From Rhodobacter sp. (GTDB taxonomy: Bacteria; Pseudomonadota; Alphaproteobacteria; Rhodobacterales; Rhodobacteraceae): a stretch of 64,000 nt of DNA. Numbering within the stretch: position 1 is the first letter of the stretch; each line of letters begins with the position of its first letter. A model generated the notes under the pieces. It did not search any database, was not told where the DNA came from, and saw only the letters and a list, made by a program, of their open reading frames with translations. The stretch covers positions 1 to 64,000 of the forward strand of contig JADJAB010000012.1 of the NCBI GenBank assembly GCA_016704435.1. The letters run 5' to 3'. Position numbers and translations under genes: made by a program. Shown here piece by piece: positions 1 through 8,623 of this stretch.

Positions 1-73
1 CCTTGCCGTCCAGTTGATCTGGTTCTTCAACGATATCTCGAAGGGCCGGATGATCGCCAAGGACACGTTTTGA
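1..73 (+). CDS. C-terminal end of an unidentified protein (partial)
   Basis: The second reading frame is open from the window edge to a TGA at 71-73 and gives 23 residues that start hydrophobic (AVQLIWFF) and finish with a short polar tail (KGRMIAKDTF). This could be the last membrane segment and cytoplasmic tail of an inner-membrane protein, but the fragment is too short to name. It precedes trmB on the same strand. The 133 nt between them show no clear terminator. Confidence 0.4.
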   Translation, partial: LAVQLIWFFNDISKGRMIAKDTF

Positions 74-206
74 GGGGGCGCTGAAGGGCTCAGAAGTTAA
101 CAATCCCCTAAAATGAAACCGCAACCACTTGATATCACTCGCCTCACCCCAGCGTCCCGACTCAGGGACGCCTTGACCCCCGAAGGGCGCCGCTAAGGCC
201 CCGCCC

Positions 207-901
207 ATGACCGACACGCCCCAAACCCCCGCCGCAATTTCTATGGCCGCACCCATGGCAAGACCCCGCGGGCCAGCCAGAAGACCTACCTCGCCGACGA
301 CCTGGGCCCCCTGTCGCTGAAAGGCGTGACCGCCACTGTTAACCCCAACCGCACCCCGTTGGACCTGACCTTTGCCGCCGGCAAGCCGATCTGGCTGGAG
401 GTCGGCTTCGGTGGTGGCGAGCATCTGGTCCATATGGCTGCCCTGAACCCGCAGGCCCACCTGATCGGGGCCGAGCCTTTCGTCAACGGGATCGCCATGC
501 TGCTGGGCAAGATCCGCGCCGCCGGGGTCACCAACCTGGCGCTGCACCCCGGCGATGTGCGCGATCTGTTTGACGTGCTTCCGGATGGCTGCCTGCAAAG
601 GGTCTTTCTCAACTACCCCGACCCCTGGCCCAAGGCCCGCCACCACCGCCGTCGTTTCGTGACGCCGGAATACCTGCAGGCGCTGGCGCGGGTGACGGCC
701 AGCGGGGCCGAGTTCCGGGTGGCGACCGACATCCCCAACTACGTCCGCCAGACACTGGAAGAAGTGCCGCAAGCGGGCTTTGCGCTGGAACGCCAGGCCG
801 GGCAGGGCGGCGCCTGGGAGGACTGGCTGTCCACCCGCTACGAACAAAAGGCGCTGCGCGAAGGCCGGGCGCCCCATTACCTGACGTTCCGCCGTGTCTG
901 A
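207..901 (+). CDS. trmB: tRNA (guanine-N7-)-methyltransferase TrmB, frameshifted near the N terminus
   Basis: TrmB methylates G46 of tRNAs with S-adenosylmethionine. The long frame, readable from 326, carries the SAM-binding loop EVGFGGGEH and the family block FLNYPDPWPKARHHRRR. The family N terminus (RNFYGRTHGK, then SQKTYLADDLGP) is encoded just upstream in the same frame, from 233. The only plausible start, ATG at 207 (MTDTPQTP), is one base out of register. Adding one C to the C run at 226-230 joins the two parts and gives about 231 aa, normal for TrmB. A one-base deletion, probably a sequencing error, is the simplest reading. A shorter product from a start at 326 would lack this conserved N terminus. 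Confidence 0.9.
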
Positions 902-909
902 CTGGTTTT

Positions 910-960
910 GAGTATTTGAGCCAAGGTGAAAGCCGCTTCATCTTGCCAGAAATACTCCTC
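910..960. repeat. Dispersed hairpin repeat, copy 1
   Basis: The trmB-aroA gap holds GAGTATTTGAGCCAAGGTGAA, followed after a few bases by its inverted counterpart ending AAATACTCCTC. The arms pair imperfectly into a long stem. The same sequence family recurs near 4.05, 9.7, 25.1, 28.3, 39.0, 47.5 and 49.1 kb, always outside genes or at gene ends. Confidence 0.7.
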
Positions 961-1050
961 GCGGAGCGTCCGCAGATGCTGTCAGCGCGCCGGATGGACG
1001 GCTGGAACCGCTTGCGCTATCAGGCGGGCGGAAACGCTCAGGAGATCCCG

Positions 1051-2396
1051 ATGTCAGGCCATGGCGAAGCGCAACCGATGATCTCCGGCAAATGCGGGCC
1101 GCTGACGGGTGTGGCCGAGGTGCCGGGCGACAAGTCGATCTCGCACCGGGCGCTGATTCTCGGCGCCATGGCGGTGGGGGAGACGAAGATCACCGGCTTG
1201 CTGGAAGGCCAGGATGTGCTGGACACGGCAAATGCGATGCGTGCGTTCGGCGCCACGGTCACGCAAGCCGGGCCGGGGCGTGGTCGGTGCAGGGCGTGGG
1301 TGTGGGCGGCTTTGCCGAGCCGTCGGACGTGATCGACTGTGGCAACTCGGGCACCGGGGTGCGGCTGATCATGGGCTGCATGGCGACAACGCCGATCACC
1401 GCCACCTTCACGGGCGATGCCAGCTTGCGCAAGCGGCCGATGGGGCGGGTGACCGACCCGCTTTCGCTGTTCGGAACGCGAGCCTATGGCCGCAAGGGGG
1501 GGCGTCTGCCGATGACCGTTGTGGGCGCGGAGAACCCGGTCCCGGTGCGCTATGCGCTGCCGGTCGCCAGTGCCCAGGTCAAGTCGGCGGTGCTGTTGGC
1601 GGGGCTGAACGCGCCGGGCGAGACCGTGGTGATCGAGCGTGAGCCGACGCGGGATCATTCGGAACGGATGCTCGTCGGCTTCGGCGCCCAGCTTTTGGTC
1701 GAGAAAGTGGCCGAGGGCCACATCATCACCCTGACCGGCCGCCTCGAGTTGCGCCCGCAAAGCGTTGCCGTCCCGCGCGACCCGTCCAGCGCTGCCTTCC
1801 CGACCGGTGCCGCACTGATCGTCGAAGGGTCCGACATCATGGTGCCGGGGGTCAGCCAGAACCTGACGCGCAACGGGCTTTACCTGACGCTGGTCGAGAT
1901 GGGCGCCGGGATAGATTTCCTGAACCCGCGGACCGAGGGCGGAGAGCCGGTGGCAGATCTTCGCGTACGCTTTTCCGGCGATATGAAGGGCATCGAGGTG
2001 CCGCCCGAACGTGCGCCTTCAATGATCGACGAATACCCGATCCTGTCGGTTGTCGCGTCTTTCGCGACGGGCAAGACCGTGATGCGCGGCGTCAAGGAAC
2101 TGCGGGTCAAGGAAAGCGACCGGATCGACGCCATGGCACGCGGCCTTGAGGCCTGCGGCGTGCGGATCGAGGAAGACGAGGATACGCTGATCGTGCATGG
2201 CATGGGGCCGGGCGGGATGCCGGGCGGGGCCACCTGCGCCACCCATCTGGACCACCGCATCGCGATGTCCTTCCTGGTCGCGGGCATGGCGGCGCGCAAG
2301 CCGGTTTCGGTCGATGACGGCAGCCCGATCGTCACCTCTTTCCCGATCTTCGAAGGGCTGATGAATGGCCTTGGTGCGCAGGTGCGCCGCGGTTGA
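1051..2396 (+). CDS. aroA: 3-phosphoshikimate 1-carboxyvinyltransferase (EPSP synthase), internal frameshift
   Basis: AroA joins phosphoenolpyruvate to shikimate-3-phosphate, the sixth step of the shikimate pathway. The frame from ATG 1051 has a good ribosome site (AGGAGAT about 8 nt upstream) and gives VPGDKSISHR near residue 30. It is lost after GPGR near 1280. The rest (WSVQGVG..., CGNSGTGVRL, KESDRIDAMARGLE, DGSPIVTSFPIFEG) continues one frame over to the stop at 2396. Restoring one G in the run around 1275-1281 gives about 448 aa, the usual length. The gene heads the conserved aroA-cmk-rpsA-ihfB run. The enzyme is normally required for aromatic amino acids, so a sequencing error is likelier than a pseudogene. 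Confidence 0.93.
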
Positions 2397-2427
2397 GGCT
2401 GCGTCGCTTCCGCGCGAGGCGGCGGGG

Positions 2428-3946
2428 TCACTTTGCCGCTTTGCGGGCCTGACGGGCAGCGGAAAGCGCCATTTCCGGCAGGGCCTCGGCCCAGAACCTC
2501 GGCCACTTTCGGCCCCGGCCCTGCGCGGCGGGTCAGGAAATCGCGCCACTCGGCCAGCCAGACGCCGCGCCCCATGCTTGTGTACCAGGCCTGGGCATGG
2601 CGCAACTCGGCGTCCTTCTGCCCCCGGATCCGCCACTGCACGCGCGGCCGCAGTTGCAGTTGCAGTTGCAGCGCGGCCTCGATCAGCTTGACCCAGAGGA
2701 ACACCCGCCAGGCCGGAACCCGCGGTGTCTCCAGCACCTGATGCTTGTAGTCCCACAACCGCAGGTCAGTGGTCAGCACCCGGCGATGGGCGCTTTGGGC
2801 AAAGAACGGCGTCCAGCGGTGCGGGGTGGCGAAGACCGACATGATCTGGTCGGGGTCATAGGCCAAGAGATGCCGCAACAGGCGCCAGTAGTCGGCGTCG
2901 GTCTCTTCCTCGAACCCGACCGCAAAGGTGCACAGCCCGATCATGCCATGCCGGCGCAACAGCCCGATCGCCTGCCGGTCCTTGGCCCGCGTGCCGCCCT
3001 TCTTCACCGTCGCCGGCGTGGCCTCGTCGGTGCCCTCCAGCCCCAGCAGGAAGCGCAGGCAGCCCGCTGACTTGTAAAGCGGCAACAGGTCGGCATCGCG
3101 CACGATGTCGTCGGCGCGGGTGGATCCGACGATGTTGGCCTTGACGCCGGTGGCGATCAGCGCATGCAGGAACGCTTCCCAGGCCCGGCGCGACGAGGTG
3201 GGGTTCTCGTCGGCCAGATCCACCGGTTCCACCCCCTCTTCGCGCACCAGCCAGGCGATCTCGGCGGCGAGTTTCACCGGGTCGCGGTGGCGCCAGCGGG
3301 TCCAGAACCCGCGCTGGCCGCAAAGGGTGCACAGATGCGGGCAGCCGCGCGGGAATTGCAGAACCACCGCCCGCTTGCCGCCCCAATAGGAATAGTCGGC
3401 GAGGTCGACCAACTCCCGGCCGATGCGCAGCGAGTCCAGGTCTTCCAGCATCGGCGCCGGGGCGGTGGCGTGGGGCTGGCCCTCACGGCGAAAGGCAACG
3501 CCCGGAACTGCGGCCAGATCGGCGCCAGCCGCCAGCGCGTTCATCAGGTGCTGCGCCGTCACCTCGCCCTCGCCCCGCACGATCACATCCATGGCGGGGC
3601 ATTCGGCCAGAACCTCGGCCCAGTGTTAGCTGGGATAGGCCCCGCCATAGACGATCCGCGCATCGGGCAGCGCGGCGCGGATCAGCGCGGCCAGATGCAG
3701 CACTGTCGGATGCGCCGAGGTGGAGCCGGAATGCCCGATCAGCACCGCCTCGGGCGTTCGGCGCTGCAGATCGGCGACAATGGCCTCGGGCCGCATCGGT
3801 GCCAGATCGGCGTTCAGCAGATCGACCGCATGCCCCGCAACGATCCGGGGGCCGCCGATCGCCAGAAGGTTCAACGGCGGCAGCAACTCCCCCGGCACGC
3901 GTGAGCCGATGGCGGTATGGGGCGGGTTCAGCAGCGTGATGCGCAA
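2428..3946 (-). pseudogene. BchE-like B12-binding radical SAM protein, interrupted by a nonsense codon and a frameshift
   Basis: The product resembles BchE, the anaerobic Mg-protoporphyrin IX monomethyl ester cyclase, and related B12-binding radical SAM enzymes. It opens with NPPHTAIGSR, has a cobalamin-domain-like HSGSTSAHP and DVIVRGEGE, then the radical SAM cluster motif CPHLCTLC (CxxxCxxC), followed by QRGFWTRWRHRDP. A TAA at 3626-3628 sits where the family has Tyr (YPS-stop-HWAE). Near 2497 an extra base moves the frame away from the expected tail (FWAEALPEMALSAARQARKA, stop at 2428-2430). The likely start is TTG at 3946, giving about 505 aa after repair. It is convergent with aroA, with no other photosynthesis gene nearby. 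A BchE paralogue of other function is possible. Confidence 0.7.
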
Positions 3947-4045
3947 GGGCAGACCCTGGCGACAAGCGTGGCGACTGGCAAGCCGCCACTTCGGGGGCGG
4001 CCCCCGGTGAGAGCATCTGCCAGAGAGCAAGCACGGAATTCGGTC

Positions 4046-4085
4046 TTTTCGTCTTGCTCTTTTCGAAATACTCCCGCCGGAGGCA
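4046..4085. repeat. Dispersed hairpin repeat, degenerate copy 2
   Basis: The gap between the BchE-like gene and cmk contains CGTCTTGCTCTTTTCGAAAT followed by ACTCCCGCCGGAGG. This matches one arm of the repeat family (CATCTTGG...AAATACTCC) with changes. The short GCCGGAGGC end also occurs at the copy near 47.5 kb. Confidence 0.5.
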
Positions 4086-4119
4086 TGCACCATCGGCCAG
4101 GGGCAGAGGTATTGCGGCG

Positions 4120-4731
4120 ATGATCTTCACGGTGGCAATCGACGGGCCGGCGGCGGCGGGCAAGGGCACGATCTCGCGGGCCGTCGCGGCGCGCTTCGGC
4201 TTTGCGCATCTGGATACCGGGCTGCTCTACCGCGCGGTCGGCGCGATGGGCGGTGATCCTGTTGATGCCGCGCGCAGGCTGACCGCTGCCGATCTCTTGC
4301 GCGACGACCTGCGCACGCTAGAGGCAGGCGCCGCGGCCAGCCGGGTTGCCGTCCTGCCCGAGGTGCGCGCGGCGCTGGTCGATTTCCAGCGCCGGTTCGC
4401 GCGCCGTGACGGCGGCGCGGTGCTGGATGGACGCGATATCGGCACGGTGATCTGCCCCGCAGCGGAGGCGAAGCTCTATGTCACCGCCAGTCCCGAAATC
4501 CGCGCCCATCGCCGATGGCTGGAGGTCGGCGGCGACGCAGCCGAGGTGCTGGCCCAGGTGAGGGAGCGCGACGCCCGCGACATTGGCCGGGCGGATGCAC
4601 CGCTGCGGGCCGCAGTGGATGCAGTGGTGATCGACACCAGCGCGATGGAAATTGTCGAGGCGGTGAAGGCAGCCTGCACGGTGGTGGTGGTAGCGCTGGA
4701 ACGACAGGGGCTGGCGCCCAAGCCGGAATGA
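4120..4731 (+). CDS. cmk: (d)CMP kinase
   Basis: Phosphorylates CMP and dCMP to the diphosphates with ATP, feeding CTP and dCTP pools. From ATG 4120 the protein is 203 aa and starts MIFTVAIDGPAAAGKGT, with the P-loop at residues 9-17, followed by the family segments LDTGLLYRA and LDGRDIGTVICP and the lid-region RERDARDIGRADAPL. An upstream in-frame ATG at 4054 would add 22 residues that lie in the repeat and is rejected. The position between aroA and rpsA is the standard alphaproteobacterial order. Confidence 0.93.
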   Translation: MIFTVAIDGPAAAGKGTISRAVAARFGFAHLDTGLLYRAVGAMGGDPVDAARRLTAADLLRDDLRTLEAGAAASRVAVLPEVRAALVDFQRRFARRDGGAVLDGRDIGTVICPAAEAKLYVTASPEIRAHRRWLEVGGDAAEVLAQVRERDARDIGRADAPLRAAVDAVVIDTSAMEIVEAVKAACTVVVVALERQGLAPKPE

Positions 4732-4893
4732 GTCGGCGCAGACCGGCTGACAGAGACCTTTCGCGCAAGGCCTGACGTCGGACTGACGCAGAAATCACGC
4801 GTGCCCTGGTGCAACCTGAAGTAGCATGAATGCGTCGGCAGGATGATCCTCCGACCATTTTGCAACCACACTTTTTCACAATGGAGTTTGAAG

Positions 4894-5100
4894 ATGGCTG
4901 ACCGTGCCAAATCCATCGAGTATCTGCAGAAGTCCGGTGTCGTGAACACCAAGATGACGCTGGGCGAAATGCTGGAGCACGCCGCAAAGCTGGAGACGCT
5001 GAACCCCGGCTCGCTGGCTGCCTGGACCTTCATCAGCCCGAACTACGTCTACACCGGCGACGATGCGGTGAAGGTCGATCAGGGCGTGATCGTCCGCTGA
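4894..5100 (+). CDS. Small conserved-looking protein, 68 aa, unknown function
   Basis: ATG at 4894 follows AATGGAGTTTGAAG, with a GGAG ribosome site about 7 nt away, and gives a 68-aa soluble, mildly acidic protein (MADRAKSIEYLQKSGVV...). It has no signal peptide, membrane segment or cysteines. The centre (MTLGEMLEHAAKLETL) looks helical; the tail contains Trp, Tyr, Asn and Gly and ends VDQGVIVR. The next gene begins 74 nt later on the same strand, so the two probably form a unit. A peptide precursor with a helical leader is one possibility. An ordinary small structural or regulatory protein is at least as likely. I do not recognise the family. Confidence 0.7.
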   Translation: MADRAKSIEYLQKSGVVNTKMTLGEMLEHAAKLETLNPGSLAAWTFISPNYVYTGDDAVKVDQGVIVR

Positions 5101-5174
5101 AGGCATTGGCCGGGGGTGGTCCGCCGCCCCCGGCTTTCAACCCCGAATGGACGGGCAACCCGAAAGGACGGGCC

Positions 5175-6233
5175 ATGCAGGCAATGCTGGCATTGGCGCC
5201 GGGGCTGTTGCAGGCTCTGGGCACGCCGTCGCCCGAGGCGACGAAGGCTGTGGCGGAACTGGCCATGGCGGTGAATTTCCTGGCCCAGGCGCATGGTCCG
5301 CAGCGCGGCTTGTGCGATCTGGCCGGGGTGCTGTCAGCGCGGCTGCTGGAGGACGGGCATCTGGCGATGCTGGGCCATCCGTTCCAGATGGTGCAGGCGC
5401 TGACGCCCTATGTCTTCCTGCGCGACATCGGCCCCCGGCTGCCTGCGCTGGAGCGGGTGCTGGCGATCTGGGCCGCCACCCGGCCCGACCTGACCGAAGT
5501 CACTCCCTATCGCCGGGCCGAGCGCGCCTATCTGCGCGCCAGGCTGGGTCTGGGCGCCCTGCCAGGCTGGCGCGGGTCGGCGATCCTGCGCGATGCGCGG
5601 GCGGCCTGGGCCTTCGACCGCGATCTCTCGTATGCGTTCACCCATGTCGTGCTGTTCGGCACCGATTTCGCCGCGATCCGCCGGCCCGACCCGTTCGTGA
5701 AGGGCATGGCGAGGCTGCGGCTGGACGAGGCGCAAGAGCGGTCGGATGTGGATCTGGTCTGGGAACTGGCGCTGTGCCTGCTGACGCAGGATCTGACCGA
5801 ACAGGAGCTGGCCGAGGCCCTGTCCGCCTGCGCCGCGATGCGGGCGGGCTTCGACATCCTGACCGATCCGGCGCGCATCACTGCCACCTATCACCCGGTG
5901 CTGGTGCATGACATCCTGGCCGCCCGGCTTTGGCAGCACCATCGTCTCGATCTGCCGCTGGCGAAAGCCGGCGAGACGCCGACGCTGGCGGCGCTAGGGG
6001 CCTTCCGCCGGGCGCTGGCGGGCAAGGACGCCGTGGCGATGCAGGGCGCATTTGCCGCTCTGCCGCCGGCCGACTGGTCGCGCGCCATGCTGCGCGCAAG
6101 GTTGGCCGACCTGCGCCGCCAGACCCGCAGCCGCACGTTGTTCCTGCGCGAAACTGGCGGGGCGGAGCCGGACGGTCCGATCTATGCCGATTATTCCCGC
6201 CAGATCGGCCAGCTTATTGCGGCCTGCGCCTGA
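5175..6233 (+). CDS. Conserved hypothetical protein, 352 aa, partner of the 68-aa protein
   Basis: The start is ATG 5175, preceded by GAAAGGA with good spacing. A possible ATG at 5106 lies 5 nt after the preceding stop and lacks such a site. The product is Ala/Leu/Arg-rich and looks entirely helical, with no signal peptide or transmembrane stretch. Recognisable stretches include LARLLEDGHLAMLGHPFQ-type segments and TPYRRAERAYLRARLGLG, but no catalytic signature I know. It resembles the domain-of-unknown-function proteins seen in Rhodobacteraceae; I cannot name the family with confidence. Its close coupling to the small upstream gene suggests a joint role. Confidence 0.75.
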   Translation: MQAMLALAPGLLQALGTPSPEATKAVAELAMAVNFLAQAHGPQRGLCDLAGVLSARLLEDGHLAMLGHPFQMVQALTPYVFLRDIGPRLPALERVLAIWAATRPDLTEVTPYRRAERAYLRARLGLGALPGWRGSAILRDARAAWAFDRDLSYAFTHVVLFGTDFAAIRRPDPFVKGMARLRLDEAQERSDVDLVWELALCLLTQDLTEQELAEALSACAAMRAGFDILTDPARITATYHPVLVHDILAARLWQHHRLDLPLAKAGETPTLAALGAFRRALAGKDAVAMQGAFAALPPADWSRAMLRARLADLRRQTRSRTLFLRETGGAEPDGPIYADYSRQIGQLIAACA

Positions 6234-6242
6234 CCCTGCCTC

Positions 6243-6271
6243 TTGCCCAGCCGCGCCCAACCCGCTATAGG
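6243..6271 (+). promoter_or_regulatory. Candidate sigma-70 promoter of rpsA
   Basis: TTGCCC at 6243-6248, a 17-nt spacer, and TATAGG at 6266-6271 form a well-spaced housekeeping-type promoter in the gap before rpsA. Transcription would begin near 6278, giving a leader of about 120 nt. Confidence 0.55.
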
Positions 6272-6294
6272 CCGCGCATCCTGAAAGGACTCGT

Positions 6295-6329
6295 CCCTGC
6301 CGGTTCGCCGGGCGGGGGCCTTTTGCTTT
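6295..6329 (+). terminator. UUCG-loop hairpin with T tract in the rpsA leader
   Basis: CCCTGCCGG, loop TTCG, then CCGG(G)CGGGG folds into a stable stem with one bulge, followed by CCTTTTGCTTT. It could be the intrinsic terminator of the 5175-6233 gene. Because it lies downstream of the candidate rpsA promoter it could also act as an attenuator within the rpsA leader. Confidence 0.55.
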
Positions 6330-6398
6330 CGGGAAAAGCCAAAGACCGGCGGAGCCAACCGCATGGCCAGAAAACCATGAAAAAGGAACAAACTGCAT

Positions 6399-8078
6399 AT
6401 GTGCGCGAAAAACGCTATGGACGAATTCGAAGCCCTCTTGAAGGAAAGCTTCGAGATTGACACCCCCGAAGAGGGCTCGGTTGTCAAAGGCAAGGTCATC
6501 GCCATCGAGGCAGGCCAGGCCATCATCGATGTCGGCTACAAGATGGAAGGCCGCATCGACCTGAAAGAATTTGCCAACCCCGGCGAGCAGCCCAACATCA
6601 ATGTGGGCGACATTGTCGAGGTCTATCTGGACCGCGTGGAAAATGCCCGCGGCGAAGCCCAGATCAGCCGCGAGAAGGCCCGCCGCGAAGAGGCATGGGA
6701 CCGTCTTGAGGAAGCCTACGCCAAGGAAGAGCGCGTCGATGGCGCCATCTTCGGTCGCGTCAAGGGCGGCTTCACGGTCGACCTTGGCGGTGCCGTGGCC
6801 TTCCTGCCCGGCAGCCAGGTCGACGTGCGCCCGGTGCGCGACGCCGGCCCGCTGATGGGCATGAAGCAGCCCTTCCAGATCCTGAAGATGGACCGTCGCC
6901 GCGGCAACATCGTTGTCTCGCGCCGCGCCATCCTGGAAGAGAGCCGCGCCGAACAGCGCGCCGAAGTCATCGGCAACCTGACCGAAGGTCAAGTCGTCGA
7001 CGGCGTGGTCAAGAACATCACCGAATACGGTGCCTTCGTTGACCTGGGCGGCGTGGACGGTCTGCTGCACGTCACCGACATGGCCTGGCGCCGCGTCAAC
7101 CATCCTTCGGAAATCCTGGCGATCGGCGAGACCATCAAGGTCCAGGTCATCAAGATCAACAAGGAAACCCACCGCATCAGCCTCGGCATGAAGCAGTTGC
7201 AGTCGGATCCGTGGGATGCGGTCGAAAAGGCCTATCCGATCAACTCGGTCCACAAGGGCCGCGTCACCAACATCACCGATTACGGCGCCTTCGTGGAGCT
7301 GGAAGCGGGGGTCGAGGGCCTGGTCCACGTCTCCGAGATGTCCTGGACCAAGAAGAACGTCCATCCCGGCAAGATCGTCTCGACCAGCCAGGAGGTCGAG
7401 GTCATGGTGCTGGAGATCGACTCTGCCAAGCGCCGCGTCTCGCTGGGCTTGAAGCAGACCATGCGCAACCCGTGGGAAGTCTTCGTCGAGAAGTATCCGG
7501 TCGGCACCACCATCGAAGGCGAAGTCAAGAACATCACCGAATTCGGTCTGTTCGTCGGCCTCGATGGCGACATCGACGGCATGGTCCACCTTTCGGATCT
7601 GTCGTGGGACCAGCGCGGCGAGGAAGCGATCCAGAACTACCGCAAGGGCGACGTGGTTCAGGCCGCCGTCACCGAAGTGGATGTCGAGAAGGAACGCATC
7701 TCGCTGTCGGTCAAGGCGCTGGGCGAAGACACCTTCTCGGATGCGGTTGACGGCGTGAAGCGCGGCTCGATCATCACCGTCGCGGTCTCGGCCGTGGAAG
7801 ACGGCGGGATCGAGGTGGATTACAACGGCATGAAGTCGTTCATCCGCCGCAGCGACCTGTCGCGCGACCGTGCCGACCAGCGCCCCGAGCGGTTCCAGGT
7901 CGGCGACAAGGTGGACGTCCGCGTCACCAACGTCGACAGCAAGACCCGCAAACTGGGCCTGTCGATCAAGGCGCGCGAGATCGCCGAAGAGAAAGATGCT
8001 GTCGAACAGTACGGCTCGTCCGATTCGGGCGCGTCGCTGGGCGACATCCTCGGCGCCGCGCTGAAGGACCGCAGCTGA
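6399..8078 (+). CDS. rpsA: 30S ribosomal protein S1
   Basis: S1 binds mRNA at the 30S platform and helps start translation of structured messages. The 559-aa product has six S1-type OB repeats beginning near residues 25, 110, 196, 284, 370 and 456. The middle ones are the most canonical (NITEYGAFVDLGG, NITDYGAFVELE, NITEFGLFVGLDG). The start MCAKNAMDEFEALL aligns with other alphaproteobacterial S1 proteins and is preceded by AAAAGGAAC. The gene is intact and ends 28 nt before a strong intrinsic terminator. ihfB follows, as usual. Confidence 0.97.
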   Translation: MCAKNAMDEFEALLKESFEIDTPEEGSVVKGKVIAIEAGQAIIDVGYKMEGRIDLKEFANPGEQPNINVGDIVEVYLDRVENARGEAQISREKARREEAWDRLEEAYAKEERVDGAIFGRVKGGFTVDLGGAVAFLPGSQVDVRPVRDAGPLMGMKQPFQILKMDRRRGNIVVSRRAILEESRAEQRAEVIGNLTEGQVVDGVVKNITEYGAFVDLGGVDGLLHVTDMAWRRVNHPSEILAIGETIKVQVIKINKETHRISLGMKQLQSDPWDAVEKAYPINSVHKGRVTNITDYGAFVELEAGVEGLVHVSEMSWTKKNVHPGKIVSTSQEVEVMVLEIDSAKRRVSLGLKQTMRNPWEVFVEKYPVGTTIEGEVKNITEFGLFVGLDGDIDGMVHLSDLSWDQRGEEAIQNYRKGDVVQAAVTEVDVEKERISLSVKALGEDTFSDAVDGVKRGSIITVAVSAVEDGGIEVDYNGMKSFIRRSDLSRDRADQRPERFQVGDKVDVRVTNVDSKTRKLGLSIKAREIAEEKDAVEQYGSSDSGASLGDILGAALKDRS

Positions 8079-8105
8079 TCTTTCCGGCAAGTTGATGCAA
8101 CCGAA

Positions 8106-8134
8106 GGGCCCCGCCGATGTGCGGGGCCTTTCTC
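8106..8134 (+). terminator. Intrinsic terminator of rpsA
   Basis: A perfect 8-bp stem GGCCCCGC / GCGGGGCC with loop CGATGT is followed by TTTCT. It starts 28 nt after the rpsA stop. Confidence 0.85.
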
Positions 8135-8252
8135 ATTCCGCGGCCAAGTGCCGGTTTTTGTTTGTCAGCGGGCGATTTCTGCTTTTATAGTCGGTCCAGA
8201 AAAACAACGTGGCGGCCGCTGCCCTCAAGGACCGACCACAGGGGGGATACGG

Positions 8253-8534
8253 ATGATCCGTTCGGAACTGATCCAGAAGATCGCGGATGAGAACCCGCAC
8301 CTGACGCAGCGCCATGTCGAGCGCATCGTCAACACGGTCTTCGAGGAAATCATCGAGGCGCTGGCCAAGGGCGACCGGGTCGAGCTGCGCGGCTTCGGCG
8401 CCTTCTCGGTCAAGGCGCGCGACGCAAGGGTGGGGCGCAACCCGCGCACCGGCGAGGCGGTGCAGGTCGATGACAAGAAAGTGCCCTTCTTCAAGACCGG
8501 CAAGCTCCTGCGCGACCGTCTGAACGGCAAGTGA
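8253..8534 (+). CDS. ihfB: Integration host factor subunit beta
   Basis: IHF beta pairs with IHF alpha to bend DNA for transcription, replication and recombination. The 93-aa product from ATG 8253 (MIRSELIQKIADENPHL...) shows the HU/IHF fold, with the DNA-intercalating arm GRNPRTGEAV near residues 65-75 and the terminal KVPFFKTGKLLRDR. An in-frame start at 8148 would add 35 residues of leader sequence that no family member has. A purine-rich site (GGGGGGA) precedes the chosen ATG. It sits directly after the rpsA terminator, so it has its own promoter. Confidence 0.95.
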   Translation: MIRSELIQKIADENPHLTQRHVERIVNTVFEEIIEALAKGDRVELRGFGAFSVKARDARVGRNPRTGEAVQVDDKKVPFFKTGKLLRDRLNGK

Positions 8535-8623
8535 CCCTTTGCCGCCCCGTGCCGGGCGGTGCTCTGCCTTGCATGGGCGATGGTTCCGGCCGATAAAGGG
8601 CCGGACAACGAACGGGTCAGACC

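Noticed and set aside
1880..2427. Open frame antisense to aroA that extends the BchE-like protein to 570 aa
   Set aside because: The extension appears only because of the tail frameshift; the expected C terminus and stop at 2428-2430 are found one frame over.
5994..8090. A 698-codon minus-strand frame opposite rpsA
   Set aside because: It is the antisense shadow of a strongly conserved S1 gene; its Asp/His/Ala-rich translation has no domain features.
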